Assembly (NCBI RefSeq): GCF_004402695.1
Contig: NZ_SOFL01000025.1
Location: 1 to 64,000 of the forward strand
Reading direction: 5' to 3'
Length of the DNA stretch: 64,000 bases
From: Cryobacterium adonitolivorans
GTDB taxonomy: Bacteria; Actinomycetota; Actinomycetes; Actinomycetales; Microbacteriaceae
In this document: positions 29,258 through 42,154 of the stretch, piece after piece
Layout of the letters: each line of letters starts with the position of its first letter
Numbering within the stretch: position 1 is the first letter of the stretch
The notes under the pieces: generated by a model
Seen by the model: the letters and a program-made list of their open reading frames with translations, nothing else
Database searches by the model: none
Told to the model about the DNA's origin: nothing
Translations under genes and position numbers: made by a program

Positions 29258-29794
29258 ATGAGCCTGTCACGCAAGCGCCGAAAGGAACTCACTCGTCTGC
29301 GCAAGAGCGCGGACGAACTGTGGAGTAATCAGCAGGAAGTTCTCGATCGCGCAAACGAGATAGCACGTGAAGCCGGCCGTCAGGCTGGTGTGCTCACTCG
29401 AGAAGAAGTAGTACCCCGCGTTCGCCAGGGATACGAGCAGTACCTGCTCCCCGGTGTGCACGCCACCCAAGATTTTGCCGGTGGCGTTCGCCACCAGGTC
29501 ACTGACAAGGTTCTGCCGGGGATCGGAACCGCACTGGGCACTGTCATGTCAGTGGGGGATATCGCCAAGGATGCCCGCATCGCTGCGCTCAACCGGGTTC
29601 GCTTCCAGAAGCCCGTCATTGTTGAGAAGCAGGGTCTGGGCGCTGGCACGTACATTGCCATCGGGGTCGGCATCGCTGCCGCCGCCGGTGTCGCCTACGC
29701 CATCTGGCAGACCTTCCGTGCCGATGACGAGCTGTGGGTATCCGAGGATGAGTCGCTGCTCGACTCCCCGATTGAGAAGTCCACGGACATCTAG
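29258..29794 (+). CDS. conserved actinobacterial membrane protein, unknown function
   Basis: A 178-residue protein starting MSLSRKRRKELTRLRKSADE. The N-terminal half is helical and highly charged (about 1-60), then an amphipathic middle and one transmembrane segment near the C-terminus (about 130-150, GAGTYIAIGVGIAAAAGVAY), with an acidic tail. I know of no function; database labels such as DNA helicase for relatives have no motif support here. ATG 29258 follows GGAGGGTCCAG, a strong ribosome binding site, so the longer in-frame ORF is rejected. It diverges from ppiA. Confidence 0.8.
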   Translation: MSLSRKRRKELTRLRKSADELWSNQQEVLDRANEIAREAGRQAGVLTREEVVPRVRQGYEQYLLPGVHATQDFAGGVRHQVTDKVLPGIGTALGTVMSVGDIAKDARIAALNRVRFQKPVIVEKQGLGAGTYIAIGVGIAAAAGVAYAIWQTFRADDELWVSEDESLLDSPIEKSTDI

Positions 29795-29810
29795 ATCCCT
29801 CCGATTGCTC

Positions 29811-29847
29811 AATAGGGCTCCCGTCGACTGACGGGGGCCCTATTTTT
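29811..29847 (+). terminator. intrinsic terminator after membrane-protein gene
   Basis: AATAGGGC...CCCGTC pairs with GACGGG...GCCCTATT to form a roughly 15-bp stem with a tetraloop, followed by TTTTTG. It starts 16 bases after the stop codon at 29794. Confidence 0.85.
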
Positions 29848-29987
29848 GTGCTCCTCCGTCCTAACCCCGCCCTCAGCGGCGCTGGGTGAGGGCGTGAGCG
29901 GATGCACATGCCGCGGTGGAAGCGCGTCGCCGCTACGCATCCCGGGGCGGACAGCGGCCCGCTGAGGCCCGCACGGGCGACAGCGAC

Positions 29988-30023
29988 AAAACCCCCCGGC
30001 CGGCGGTGCCGACTGGAGGGTTT
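29988..30023 (-). terminator. terminator downstream of tRNA-Ala
   Basis: On the minus strand AAACCCTCC and GTCGGC pair with GCCGGC and GGGGGGTTT, one mismatch bulge, a three-base loop and a TTTTG tail. It begins 8 bases after the tRNA 3' end. Confidence 0.75.
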
Positions 30024-30030
30024 CTATCTG

Positions 30031-30103
30031 TGGAGCCACGGGGAATCGAACCCCGGACCTCCTGCTTGCAAAGCAGGCGCTCTACCAATTGAGCTATGGC
30101 CCC
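30031..30103 (-). tRNA. tRNA-Ala(TGC)
   Basis: A 73-nt cloverleaf with acceptor GGGGCCA/TGGCTCC, D-arm containing AATTGGTAGAGC, anticodon stem CCTGC/GCAGG around TTTGCAA (anticodon TGC) and T-arm GTTCGATTC. It is read leftward with tRNA-Ile, downstream of gyrA, the same order as ileT-alaT in mycobacteria. Confidence 0.97.
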
Positions 30104-30161
30104 GAACCGGGTCCTCACGGGGTGAGAATCTGGTGGAGATGTAAGGCTATGAAGTAATACG

Positions 30162-30235
30162 TGGGGATACCGGGATTTGAACCTGGGACCTCTTCGTTAT
30201 CAGCGAAGCGCTCTAACCAACTGAGCTATATCCCC
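30162..30235 (-). tRNA. tRNA-Ile(GAT)
   Basis: A 74-nt cloverleaf with acceptor GGGGATA/TATCCCC, anticodon stem CTTCG/CGAAG around CTGATAA (anticodon GAT) and T-arm GTTCAAATC. It lies 58 bases upstream of tRNA-Ala and 84 bases downstream of the DUF3566 gene, on the same strand. Confidence 0.97.
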
Positions 30236-30319
30236 CTGTTGGGCAGATTCGAGACTACCGGAAACCGGCGAAAAGTCCCAATCGAGGCCGACACGCGACC
30301 CCGATCGGGAATCCGACGA

Positions 30320-30719
30320 TCAGTTGTTGGTGAATCCGACGAGCAGGCCTCCGGTGACCTTGACGCTCAGGTTGTACAGTACGGCGAAGATTGCGCCCAG
30401 GGCGGTGACCACGACGGTGTTGATGACGGCCACGACCACGGCGAAGCCCATCACGTTGCCGATCGACAGAATCGTCGTGAGCTCAGAGGCGCTCCCGGCG
30501 ATATCCGTGTACAGGGCGTCGATCTGAGTGAAGATACCGGTCCCGTTGAGCACCGTGAAGGTAAGGAACGTGGCGACGATGGTCACCACGGCCAGGCACA
30601 CGGCGATCAGGAAGGACAGCTTGACGGCCGACCAGAAGTCGATGTAAACGAGCTTCAGACGTACCTGCTTGGACGACATTGCACCCCGACTCGACTTTTT
30701 GGCCAGTTTTTCGGCAACA

Positions 30720-30727
<8 letters not shown>
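30320..30727 (-). CDS. DUF3566 membrane protein
   Basis: A 135-residue protein with two transmembrane helices (about 36-58 and 95-120). [21 protein letters not shown] and [32 protein letters not shown] match DUF3566, whose members follow gyrA in actinobacteria (for example Rv0007, which has a longer proline-rich N-terminus). The function is not established; genetic location suggests an envelope or division role. The ATG at 30725-30727 overlaps the gyrA stop by eight bases, so the two are probably translationally coupled. Confidence 0.9.
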
Positions 30728-35316
<4,589 letters not shown>

Positions 35317-35395
35317 CTACCAAACACCCCAAGCCCCGAAGGCCAAAACCGCCGTTTGACGCGTTTTATTCGCAAGGGTGACCTGTTTTGGCTAC

Positions 35396-35884
35396 CTAGC
35401 CGTAGGTATCGCGTGGACCACGCCCTGGGATTGATCTGGGACCCTTTTTCCAGGAGGGAGCGTTGGGTCCCTGAAATCGAATTGCGGCGATGCCGGCATC
35501 CGGGAACTTTTGCATGATCTGGGTCATGATCTCGACCCGCATCATGCGCAGCTGCGTCGCCCACGCCGTCGACTCGCAGTGCACGGTCAGGATGCCCTCG
35601 TCGATGCCCGCCGGGGTGGAGTGTTTCGCGGTTTCCTCACCGGCGAGTTCGATCCAGGAGGCGAGCAGGTCGGACTGGGCCATCGGCGAGTTCCAGCCCA
35701 GCTGCGCGGTGAGCGAATTTATGGTCTCGCCGAGTCCTCGCGGGTCCCGGCCGGCGCCGAACGGGACGCTGGACCCGATTTGGGGGCTGGCTTTGCGCCT
35801 GGCGCGGATTCGCTTCGCGTTTGGGTCGCCGAAGACATCCTTGAACCGGAGGTAGACCTTGGCGGCCTCGCTGTGTTCAGCCAT
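35396..35884 (-). CDS. DUF721 (DciA-like) protein
   Basis: A 162-residue protein of the DUF721 family (DciA), the suspected replicative-helicase loader in bacteria lacking DnaC. The conserved C-terminal part contains LTVHCESTAWATQLRMMRVEIMTQI, and the N-terminal half is basic (RFKDVFGDPNAKRIRARRKA). Located between recF and gyrB as in many actinobacteria. No DnaC gene is visible near dnaB in this window, which fits a DciA-dependent loading route, but this is inference. ATG 35882-35884 overlaps the recF stop by eight bases. Confidence 0.9.
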   Translation of the reverse strand: MAEHSEAAKVYLRFKDVFGDPNAKRIRARRKASPQIGSSVPFGAGRDPRGLGETINSLTAQLGWNSPMAQSDLLASWIELAGEETAKHSTPAGIDEGILTVHCESTAWATQLRMMRVEIMTQIMQKFPDAGIAAIRFQGPNAPSWKKGPRSIPGRGPRDTYG

Positions 35885-37070
35885 GGTCCGCCCCGTTGTC
35901 CGTGGCGGGAGCGTCGACGACGGCGCCGGCGTGGATGTGGATGGCGTGGGCTGCGAGCACTGCCGGGACGTCTTCGAAGACGGCGGCCGTGATGAGTACC
36001 TGCTCGTAACCGGTGACCGCTTCGGCGAGACGCCGGCGGCGGGATTGGTCGAGCTCGGCGAACACATCGTCGAGGATCAGCACCGGGTCGCCGCTGGAGG
36101 AATCCTGTCGGAGCAGCTCGGCCGACGCCAGCTTGAGGGCCAGCGCGAACGACCAGGACTCACCGTGGCTGGCATAGCCCTTGGCGGGCAGGCTGTTGAG
36201 TTCGAAGACGAGGTCGTCGCGGTGCGGTCCGGCCAGGGTCATGCCGCGGTCCAGTTCCTTGCGGCGCAGACCCGCCAATGCGGTGCGGAAGATGTCGGCC
36301 GTTGATGAACCAGAGCCGACGCCCGGGGGAGCGGCGGCGGGGGAGGCGGTCTCGTCGGATTCCTCGTCGGCACCGAAAATGCTCAGCGAGGCCACCAGTT
36401 TCGGCCCGTGATCTGCGCCGGCGACCGACTTATACGCCTCGTGCAGCGGCGGCAGCAGCTGAGCCACGAGGTCCGTGCGCGCATCGATGATTTCGGAACC
36501 CAGGGCCACCAGTCGTTCGTCCCAGATGTCGAGGGTGCCGAGCTGGGTGGTCTTCAAGCCGGATGCCCGGGCGGATTTGAGTAGGGTATTGCGCTGTTTG
36601 AGCACCCTGTCGTAGTCGGCCAGCACCCCGGAGAGACGGGGGCTGCGCAACACCAGCAACTGGTCGAGAAAACGACGGCGGCCAGACGGGTCGCCACGAA
36701 CGAGGGCCAGGTCCTCCGGGGCGAACAGCACGCTGGAGAAATAACGGGGGAGCTCGCGGGTCTTGATGACCGACCGATTGATCTGCGCTCGGTTGAGTCC
36801 GGACCGGTTGATCTGGACCTCGGCGAGGATGTCGCGGCCGTTGTACTCGAGCCGGGCACGGATGATCGCCGAGTCTTCTCCGGAGCGCACCATCGCCCCG
36901 GTCTGGGACACCCGGTGCGAACTCAGGGTGCTGAGGAAACCGAGGGCTTCCACCAGGTTGGTCTTGCCCTGGCCGTTCCGGCCAACGATCAAGTTGGGCC
37001 CGGCGCCAAAGGGTACCTCGGCTTGCGCATAGTTGCGGAAGTCAGTGAGGGAGAGGTGTGTGACCCGCAC
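35877..37070 (-). CDS. recF: DNA replication and repair protein RecF
   Basis: A 397-residue SMC-like ATPase for gap repair. Walker A is GRNGQGKTNLVEALGFL (about 30-45), the signature motif is near SWSFALALKLASAELL, and Walker B is PVLILDDVFAELDQSRR (about 340). It starts with VTHLSLTDFRNYAQAEV, preceded by a GTG at 37068-37070. The length is typical. Six bases separate it from the gnd stop and its end overlaps the DUF721 gene. Part of the dnaA-dnaN-gnd-recF-gyrBA order near oriC. Confidence 0.97.
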   Translation of the reverse strand: MRVTHLSLTDFRNYAQAEVPFGAGPNLIVGRNGQGKTNLVEALGFLSTLSSHRVSQTGAMVRSGEDSAIIRARLEYNGRDILAEVQINRSGLNRAQINRSVIKTRELPRYFSSVLFAPEDLALVRGDPSGRRRFLDQLLVLRSPRLSGVLADYDRVLKQRNTLLKSARASGLKTTQLGTLDIWDERLVALGSEIIDARTDLVAQLLPPLHEAYKSVAGADHGPKLVASLSIFGADEESDETASPAAAPPGVGSGSSTADIFRTALAGLRRKELDRGMTLAGPHRDDLVFELNSLPAKGYASHGESWSFALALKLASAELLRQDSSSGDPVLILDDVFAELDQSRRRRLAEAVTGYEQVLITAAVFEDVPAVLAAHAIHIHAGAVVDAPATDNGADHG

Positions 37071-37076
37071 TCGGGA

Positions 37077-37964
37077 TCAGTCTGCCTTCTTTATGGCATG
37101 GCCGCCGAACTGGTTGCGCAGCGCGGCCACGGCCTTCATGGCCGGGGAATCGTCCTGGCGGGAGGCGAAGCGGGCGAAGATCGACGCGCTGATCGCGGGC
37201 ACCGGAACGGCGTTGTTGATGGCCTCTTCGATGGTCCAGCGTCCCTCACCTGAATCCTCGACGTAGCCTTCGATGTCGCCCAGCTGCGGGTCGTCCTTGA
37301 GGGCACGCACCAGGAGCTCGAGCAGCCAGGACCGCACGACGGTGCCGCGCTGCCAGGCCGTGAAGATCCCGGGCACATCCTGGATGAGGTCGTCGCGCTT
37401 CTCCAGCAGTTCATAGCCTTCGGCGTATGCCTGCATCAGCGCGTATTCGATGCCGTTGTGCACCATTTTGGCGTAGTGACCTGCGCCGACCTTGCCGGCA
37501 TGCACGAAACCTTCCTCGCGCGGGCCCTCCGGACGCAGCGCATCGAACACGGGCATGGCCGTCTGCACGTCAGCGGCGGCGCCGCCGACCATGAGCCCGA
37601 AACCATTGGTGAGGCCCCAGACTCCGCCGGAAACACCGGCGTCCACGTAGTGGATCCCGTGCTCGGCGAGCAGCGCCTCGTGGGTGAAATCTTCGGTGAA
37701 CCTGGAGTTACCGCCATCGATGACCAGGTCGCCGGGGGAGAGCTTGGTGGCCAGGTCGGCGATCACCGAGGTGGTGATCTCGCCGGCCGGAACCATGACC
37801 CAGACCAGCCTGGGAGACGGGATCGCCGCGACCAGCTCAGTTGTATCGGCGACGTCGGATACCGCGGGGTTGCGGTCGTAGCCCGTGACCGTCAGACCGG
37901 CGGCGCGCAGACGGTCTCGCATGTTGGCGCCCATTTTGCCCAAGCCGACGATTCCGATGTGCAT
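37077..37964 (-). CDS. gnd: 6-phosphogluconate dehydrogenase, short (YqeC-like) form
   Basis: A 295-residue oxidoreductase of the pentose phosphate pathway, converting 6-phosphogluconate to ribulose 5-phosphate and CO2. The Rossmann motif is GIVGLGKMGANM, the substrate loop DGGNSRF, VDAGVSGGVWGL, and the catalytic lysine/asparagine are in AKMVHNGIEYALMQAY. It is the short, usually NAD-linked type (about 300 residues), not the 470-residue form. ATG 37962-37964 follows AAGGACTGCC. Its insertion between dnaN and recF is common in actinobacteria but functionally unexplained. Confidence 0.95.
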   Translation of the reverse strand: MHIGIVGLGKMGANMRDRLRAAGLTVTGYDRNPAVSDVADTTELVAAIPSPRLVWVMVPAGEITTSVIADLATKLSPGDLVIDGGNSRFTEDFTHEALLAEHGIHYVDAGVSGGVWGLTNGFGLMVGGAAADVQTAMPVFDALRPEGPREEGFVHAGKVGAGHYAKMVHNGIEYALMQAYAEGYELLEKRDDLIQDVPGIFTAWQRGTVVRSWLLELLVRALKDDPQLGDIEGYVEDSGEGRWTIEEAINNAVPVPAISASIFARFASRQDDSPAMKAVAALRNQFGGHAIKKAD

Positions 37965-38008
37965 GGCAGTCCTTCGTGGTTCGTGTCGTGCTGGTTGGGC
38001 TTGCGCGT

Positions 38009-39157
38009 TTAGCGCAGGAGCAGGTTCGGCTGCAGGAGGTACCGGTAGCTGTCGGCGCCGGGCTGCTCGCGTGAGGTCTGGCTCGTGATGAGCACCGGTC
38101 CCGGCTTGTTGGGATTCTCGGTCTTGGTGAATGAGATGCGCACGAACTCGGAGTGCACCGCGCCGAGGCCATCGAGCAGGAACTGCGGCTTGAGCGAGAC
38201 GACGGTGTCGCCGCCGGCGAGGATCGCGTCGATAGTTTCGGAAGCCTGGGCCTGCTCGGAGCCGATGGCTTCGAGGGTGAGACCGTCGGCCGTGAAGCTG
38301 AACCGCAGGGCGGCTTCACGCTCGAGCACCAGCTGCACGCGGCGGGTGGCTTCGATCAGTTCTGCGGTGTTCATCACGGCGTAGTTGTCGACGTTGTCCG
38401 GGAACAGGCGACGCACGGGCGGGTAATTGCCCTTGATCAGCAGCGACGTGACGGTTTTCTTGTCGGCGGTGAAGGCAATCAGTTCGCGGTCGTCCGTGTT
38501 GGTGATGGCCACCGAAATGGTGCCGCTGTGGCCGAAGGTCTTGCCGACCTCCTGCAAGGTGCGGGCCGGCACCAGCGCGGTGATCGGTTCCTGGGCTTGG
38601 TTGGCTCCCGGGTCCCAGTCGATCTCGCGCACGGCAACGCGGTACCGGTCGGTGGCGACAAGACTGATGCTGTTCTCTGTGATCTGCAGCTGAACTCCGG
38701 TGATGACCGGGGTGACGTCGTCTCGGGACGCGGCGACGGCTACCTGCGACACTGCCGCGGCGAACTCCTCGGCAGGTACGAGCCCGGATTGGGCGCTGAT
38801 CTTGGGAATACTCGGATATTCCTCTACCGGCATAGACAGGAGTGTGAAGTTTGCGGTGCCGCAGCTCACGGTGATGCGGGAATCGTTGGTCGAGAACCGC
38901 ACCGGGGCGTTGGGCATTCGGCTGGCGATTTCGGCCAGAAGACGGCCGGACACGAGCACCTTGCCGGTCTCTTCGACGTCGGCGGCGATCTCGGTCTGCG
39001 CCGACACCTCGTAATCGAACGAGGACAGGATCAGGCCGGTCTCTGTCGCCTCGATAAGGACACCGCTCAAAATGGGCAGGGTGGTGCGTTGGGGAAGGAG
39101 CTTTACAGCGAAAGAAACGGCTTCGCTGAAGACATCCCGATTGGCCTGAAATCTCAC
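38009..39157 (-). CDS. dnaN: DNA polymerase III beta subunit (sliding clamp)
   Basis: A 382-residue clamp with three repeated domains (about 1-125, 126-250 and 251-382). N-terminal RFQANRDVFSEAVSFAVKLLPQ and TLPILSGVLIEA, SGRLLAEIASRMP and the C-terminal HSEFVRISFTKTENPNKPGPVLIT are typical. The GTG at 39155-39157 is preceded by AGGAG (7 bases). It runs leftward next to oriC, and the 364-bp gap to dnaA holds the right half of the origin's DnaA boxes. Confidence 0.97.
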   Translation of the reverse strand: MRFQANRDVFSEAVSFAVKLLPQRTTLPILSGVLIEATETGLILSSFDYEVSAQTEIAADVEETGKVLVSGRLLAEIASRMPNAPVRFSTNDSRITVSCGTANFTLLSMPVEEYPSIPKISAQSGLVPAEEFAAAVSQVAVAASRDDVTPVITGVQLQITENSISLVATDRYRVAVREIDWDPGANQAQEPITALVPARTLQEVGKTFGHSGTISVAITNTDDRELIAFTADKKTVTSLLIKGNYPPVRRLFPDNVDNYAVMNTAELIEATRRVQLVLEREAALRFSFTADGLTLEAIGSEQAQASETIDAILAGGDTVVSLKPQFLLDGLGAVHSEFVRISFTKTENPNKPGPVLITSQTSREQPGADSYRYLLQPNLLLR

Positions 39158-39521
39158 GAAGTCACTCCTGTCGGTGGAGACCTGGATACGGCCTCAATGC
39201 TAGTCGGGTTTATCGGCGGCCCATTTCTTGTGAGCCGTGGCGAGTAAAGGTTGTTGGACCTGGAGCTAATGAAGTTAATCGTTAATCTTCTTAACCGGTG
39301 TGGAAACTGTGGATAACTCGGTGGATAGCGCTCAACGACTGGGAACTACAAACTTGTAACTTGTGGACGCCCTGTGAGCGTTAACCCCAATGAATGACAC
39401 GAACTGGTTTCTGTAATTCGGAGTTTTCACAAGCGGGCCGTGCGTTTCTACAGTTTGAACCGAGTTGTCCGGGCAGTTTCCACAGGGTTATCCACAGGTA
39501 CGAAACACAAAAAAATTTCTC
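39158..39521. other. oriC: oriC, dnaN-dnaA intergenic part
   Basis: A 364-bp gap with no gene. Perfect DnaA boxes occur at 39308-39316 (TGTGGATAA) and 39488-39496 (TTATCCACA), with weaker matches near 39319-39327 and 39359-39367. An A-rich stretch (39503-39519) beside the dnaA end may be the unwinding element. Conservation of the gene order and the strand switch of the flanking genes support origin function. Confidence 0.85.
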
Positions 39522-40943
39522 TTACTTGTAGCGGTGATCCTGTTTGATGCGGTTTGTCAGTTCCGTGACCTGGTTGTAGATGGACCGGCGCTCCTTCATG
39601 AGTTCGCTGATCTTCTTGTTCGCGTACATCACCGTGGTGTGGTCGCGATTGCCGAACAGCTGGCCGATCTTAGGGAGCGAGAGGTTCGTCAGTTCCCGGC
39701 ACAGGTACATCGCGATCTGCCGAGCGGTCGCCACAGCCTGCGAGCGGGACGACCCGTAGAGGTCGTCGACGGTGAGCTTGAAGTAGTCCGCGGTGTTGGT
39801 GATGATATCCACCGGCGCGATGACGTTGTCCTCGTCGAGGGTGATCACGTCCTTCAATACGGTCTGCACCAGGTTCATGTCCACGGGGGTGCGGTTGAGG
39901 CTCGCGAACGCGGTGACCCGAATCAGGGTGCCCTCGAGCTCCCGGATGTTGGAGGAGACCTTCGACGCCATGAATTCGAGGATGTCGTGCGGAACCTGCA
40001 GCTTCTCGCTCTGCGCCTTCTTGCGAAGGATCGCGATGCGGGTCTCCAGGTCGGGAGCCTGCACATCCGTGATCAGGCCCCATTCGAATCGCGACCGCAT
40101 GCGGTCTTCGAAGCCGGTCAGGGCCTTCGGGGGGAGGTCGCTCGTGATGACCACCTGCTTGTTGTGATCGTGCAGGGTGTTGAAGGTGTGAAAGAACGCT
40201 TCCTGCGTCTCCGCCTTGCCCTGCAGGAACTGGATGTCGTCGATCATCAGAATGTCGATGTTGCGATAGCGATTCTGGAACGCGGAACCCCGGTTATTCG
40301 CGATCGAGTTGATGAAGTCGTTGGTGAATTCCTCGGAGCTGACGTACCGCACGCGGATGCCCGGATAGAGGCTCATCGCGTAGTGGCCGATGGCGTGCAG
40401 CAGGTGAGTCTTGCCCAGTCCTGAGGAACCGTAGATGAAGAGCGGGTTGTACGCCTTGGCCGGAGCCTCGGCCACGGCGACGGCCGCGGCGTGGGCGAAC
40501 CGGTTGGACTGGCCGATGACGAAGTTGTCGAAGCTGTACTTGGAGTTCAGCCGGGTGTCGTGCGGGCGTTCCGGGGGAGTGCTTTCGAAAACTGACTGCG
40601 GTGTGGCCGGTGTCTCGATGTCAGGCTGGCGTTGGATCGGCTCCTGCACCGGACGCAGGGACTCCTGCTCGAGTTCGGGATTGACCACGACATAGAACGT
40701 GGTGACCGCAACCGATTCGCTGAGCTGGCCCATCGCCGTGAGGAGCGGAACCCGCATGCGTACGTTGAGCATGCTCGCGGTGAACTCGTTCGGGACCTCA
40801 AGGTAGAAGGTGCCGGCCGCGATGCCCTTGGGCTCGACCAGGTTCAGGAAGCCGTACAGCATCGGAGTGACGGTGTCGTCCGACTCCAAGATGGTCAGAA
40901 CCGACCGCCATGTCTCGCTGATGGGCTGTTCCCCGTCTGGCAT
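39522..40943 (-). CDS. dnaA: chromosomal replication initiator DnaA
   Basis: A 473-residue AAA+ initiator. Domain I is the N-terminal [12 protein letters not shown] segment. Domain III (about 135-345) has Walker [16 protein letters not shown], Walker [10 protein letters not shown] and the sensor/box VII region. Domain IV ends with the DNA-binding signature [22 protein letters not shown] chose the ATG at 40941-40943 with GGGA just upstream; a TTG four residues upstream is possible. DnaA boxes flank it on both sides, so autoregulation is expected. Confidence 0.97.
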   Translation of the reverse strand: MPDGEQPISETWRSVLTILESDDTVTPMLYGFLNLVEPKGIAAGTFYLEVPNEFTASMLNVRMRVPLLTAMGQLSESVAVTTFYVVVNPELEQESLRPVQEPIQRQPDIETPATPQSVFESTPPERPHDTRLNSKYSFDNFVIGQSNRFAHAAAVAVAEAPAKAYNPLFIYGSSGLGKTHLLHAIGHYAMSLYPGIRVRYVSSEEFTNDFINSIANNRGSAFQNRYRNIDILMIDDIQFLQGKAETQEAFFHTFNTLHDHNKQVVITSDLPPKALTGFEDRMRSRFEWGLITDVQAPDLETRIAILRKKAQSEKLQVPHDILEFMASKVSSNIRELEGTLIRVTAFASLNRTPVDMNLVQTVLKDVITLDEDNVIAPVDIITNTADYFKLTVDDLYGSSRSQAVATARQIAMYLCRELTNLSLPKIGQLFGNRDHTTVMYANKKISELMKERRSIYNQVTELTNRIKQDHRYK

Positions 40944-41150
40944 GGTTTCCCACAATCTTCATCTGTACGTTTGCCGCCCTGAGAGTTCCTCCGCGTGTCG
41001 ACACAGAATGTCCCATCGGGCGATTCATCCACAACGTTATCCACCGCCTGTGGGTAAATAACGACTGGATTCTCAGGGTTTACCCACAACCTGTGGATAA
41101 CTTGTCCTCACGGTAGTCAATGACCGGCGGTCAGGCCAAATTAGCTTGAA
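40944..41150. other. oriC, dnaA-rpmH intergenic part (DnaA boxes)
   Basis: Within the 382-bp dnaA-rpmH gap, DnaA boxes or near matches are seen at 41025-41033 (TCATCCACA), 41037-41045 (TTATCCACC), 41049-41057 (TGTGGGTAA), 41080-41088 (TTACCCACA) and 41092-41100 (TGTGGATAA, perfect). The boxes alternate in orientation. The dnaA promoter is expected here; I could not assign its -35 and -10. Confidence 0.8.
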
Positions 41151-41219
41151 GAATGCCAGCGTGTCTGTACCGGAAATGGGAATTCAATGGGCAGAATCGA
41201 ACGTTTGGGCCTCGCCAGT

Positions 41220-41248
41220 TTGACCACGGGCGAGCGAAGCCGTAGTTT
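41220..41248 (+). promoter_or_regulatory. candidate sigma-70-type promoter for rpmH-rnpA operon
   Basis: TTGACC (41220-41225) and TAGTTT (41243-41248) are separated by 17 bp, about 90 bases upstream of the rpmH start. No other match of this quality lies in the gap. Confidence 0.5.
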
Positions 41249-41337
41249 TAATCAGTTGACCCCAGCCCGTGGGCTACCTCACTCTTTCCCGGCCGCTCGT
41301 TTTGGCCTGCGGAGATCCAATACGTGGAGATTGAACA

Positions 41338-41475
41338 ATGAGCAAGAGAACGTTCCAGCCGAACAACCGTCGTCGCGCGAAGGTGCACGGTTTCCGTCTT
41401 CGTATGCGCACCCGCGCCGGACGCGCCATCCTCGGTGCTCGTCGTCGCAAGGGTCGCACCGAACTCTCCGCGTAA
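41338..41475 (+). CDS. rpmH: 50S ribosomal protein L34
   Basis: A 45-residue ribosomal protein, [20 protein letters not shown] onward, ending in GRTELSA. It is in the standard place right of dnaA. ATG 41338 lacks an obvious strong ribosome binding site (GGAGA is at 41326-41330, a 7-base spacing). It is the first gene of the rightward rpmH-rnpA-yidD-yidC-jag-rsmG block. Confidence 0.97.
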   Translation: MSKRTFQPNNRRRAKVHGFRLRMRTRAGRAILGARRRKGRTELSA

Positions 41476-41483
41476 GACACCTC

Positions 41484-41825
41484 GTGCTCGCTCACGCCAA
41501 TCGCATCACGAGCGGGAGCGACTATAAGGCTGTCGTTCGACGAGGTGTGCGGGTCGTCGGCCCGCACACGGTGGCGTATCTTCGCCGCAACCCAGAACCC
41601 ACTCCGGTGCGGTTCGGTTTCATCGTCGCCAAAAACGTGGGCAGCGCGGTGGTTCGTAACCGCGTGCGCCGGCGAATGAAGGCAGCAAGCTTCGATCTCC
41701 TTCCTGGCGTTCCAGCCGGGACGGAGGTCGTTTTTCGCGCACTGCCCACATCTGTGCACGTCGACTGGCCCGATCTTGTGGCCGAATTGTCGAATGCCCT
41801 GGTCAAGGGGCAGCGCGCACGATGA
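41484..41825 (+). CDS. rnpA: ribonuclease P protein component
   Basis: A 113-residue basic protein that assists RNase P RNA in cutting 5' leaders from tRNA precursors. It has ANRITSGSDYKAVVRRG, FGFIVAKNVGSAVVRNRVRRRMK (the RNR motif) and a hydrophobic C-terminal strand. GTG 41484 lies eight bases after the rpmH stop and gives the usual N-terminus VLAHANRI. Its frame stays open far upstream through rpmH, but that extension is not coding. It overlaps yidD by four bases. Confidence 0.95.
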   Translation: MLAHANRITSGSDYKAVVRRGVRVVGPHTVAYLRRNPEPTPVRFGFIVAKNVGSAVVRNRVRRRMKAASFDLLPGVPAGTEVVFRALPTSVHVDWPDLVAELSNALVKGQRAR

Positions 41826-42154
41826 ACAGAGTGATACTCACGCTGGTGCTGTTTCCCCGAAATCTCGGTGTCGTGCTCCTGCGGGTCTATCGCGCAGTAA
41901 TCTCACCGTTGTACGGCGATGTTTGCCGGTACTACCCATCGTGTTCGGCGTACGCCCTCGGCGCCGTCCAAGAATATGGCCTGATCGTCGGTTCTTTTTT
42001 CGCCGCACGCCGGGTCTTGCGTTGTCATCCTTGGGCTGAGGGCGGAATCGATGATGTTCCCCTGAAACGACACCGTCGCTTTACCGTGACGTCGTTTGGA
42101 TTTGTAGTTCCTTTAGCCACGGAAAGGGCTGACCCGCACGTATGGACCTCATAG
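41822..42154 (+). CDS. yidD: membrane protein insertion efficiency factor YidD
   Basis: A 110-residue YidD protein with hydrophobic N-terminus, then YRAVISPLYGDVCRYYPSCS with the conserved cysteines and RVLRCHPWAEGGIDDVP. It sits between rnpA and yidC as usual. The C-terminal tail after the conserved core is about 25 residues longer than common and overlaps the yidC start by 13 bases. Confidence 0.95.
   Translation: MNRVILTLVLFPRNLGVVLLRVYRAVISPLYGDVCRYYPSCSAYALGAVQEYGLIVGSFFAARRVLRCHPWAEGGIDDVPLKRHRRFTVTSFGFVVPLATERADPHVWTS

Noticed and set aside
39465..40424. A 319-codon open frame antisense to dnaA
   Set aside because: High-GC DNA yields long antisense frames. dnaA is strongly supported and the antisense product has no recognisable family.
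41256..41285. Second TTGACC as an alternative rpmH promoter
   Set aside because: No -10 hexamer at 16-18 bp.
41187..41483. In-frame upstream extension of rnpA through the promoter and rpmH region
   Set aside because: The RnpA family starts at the GTG at 41484. The extension has no similarity and overlaps rpmH in another frame.
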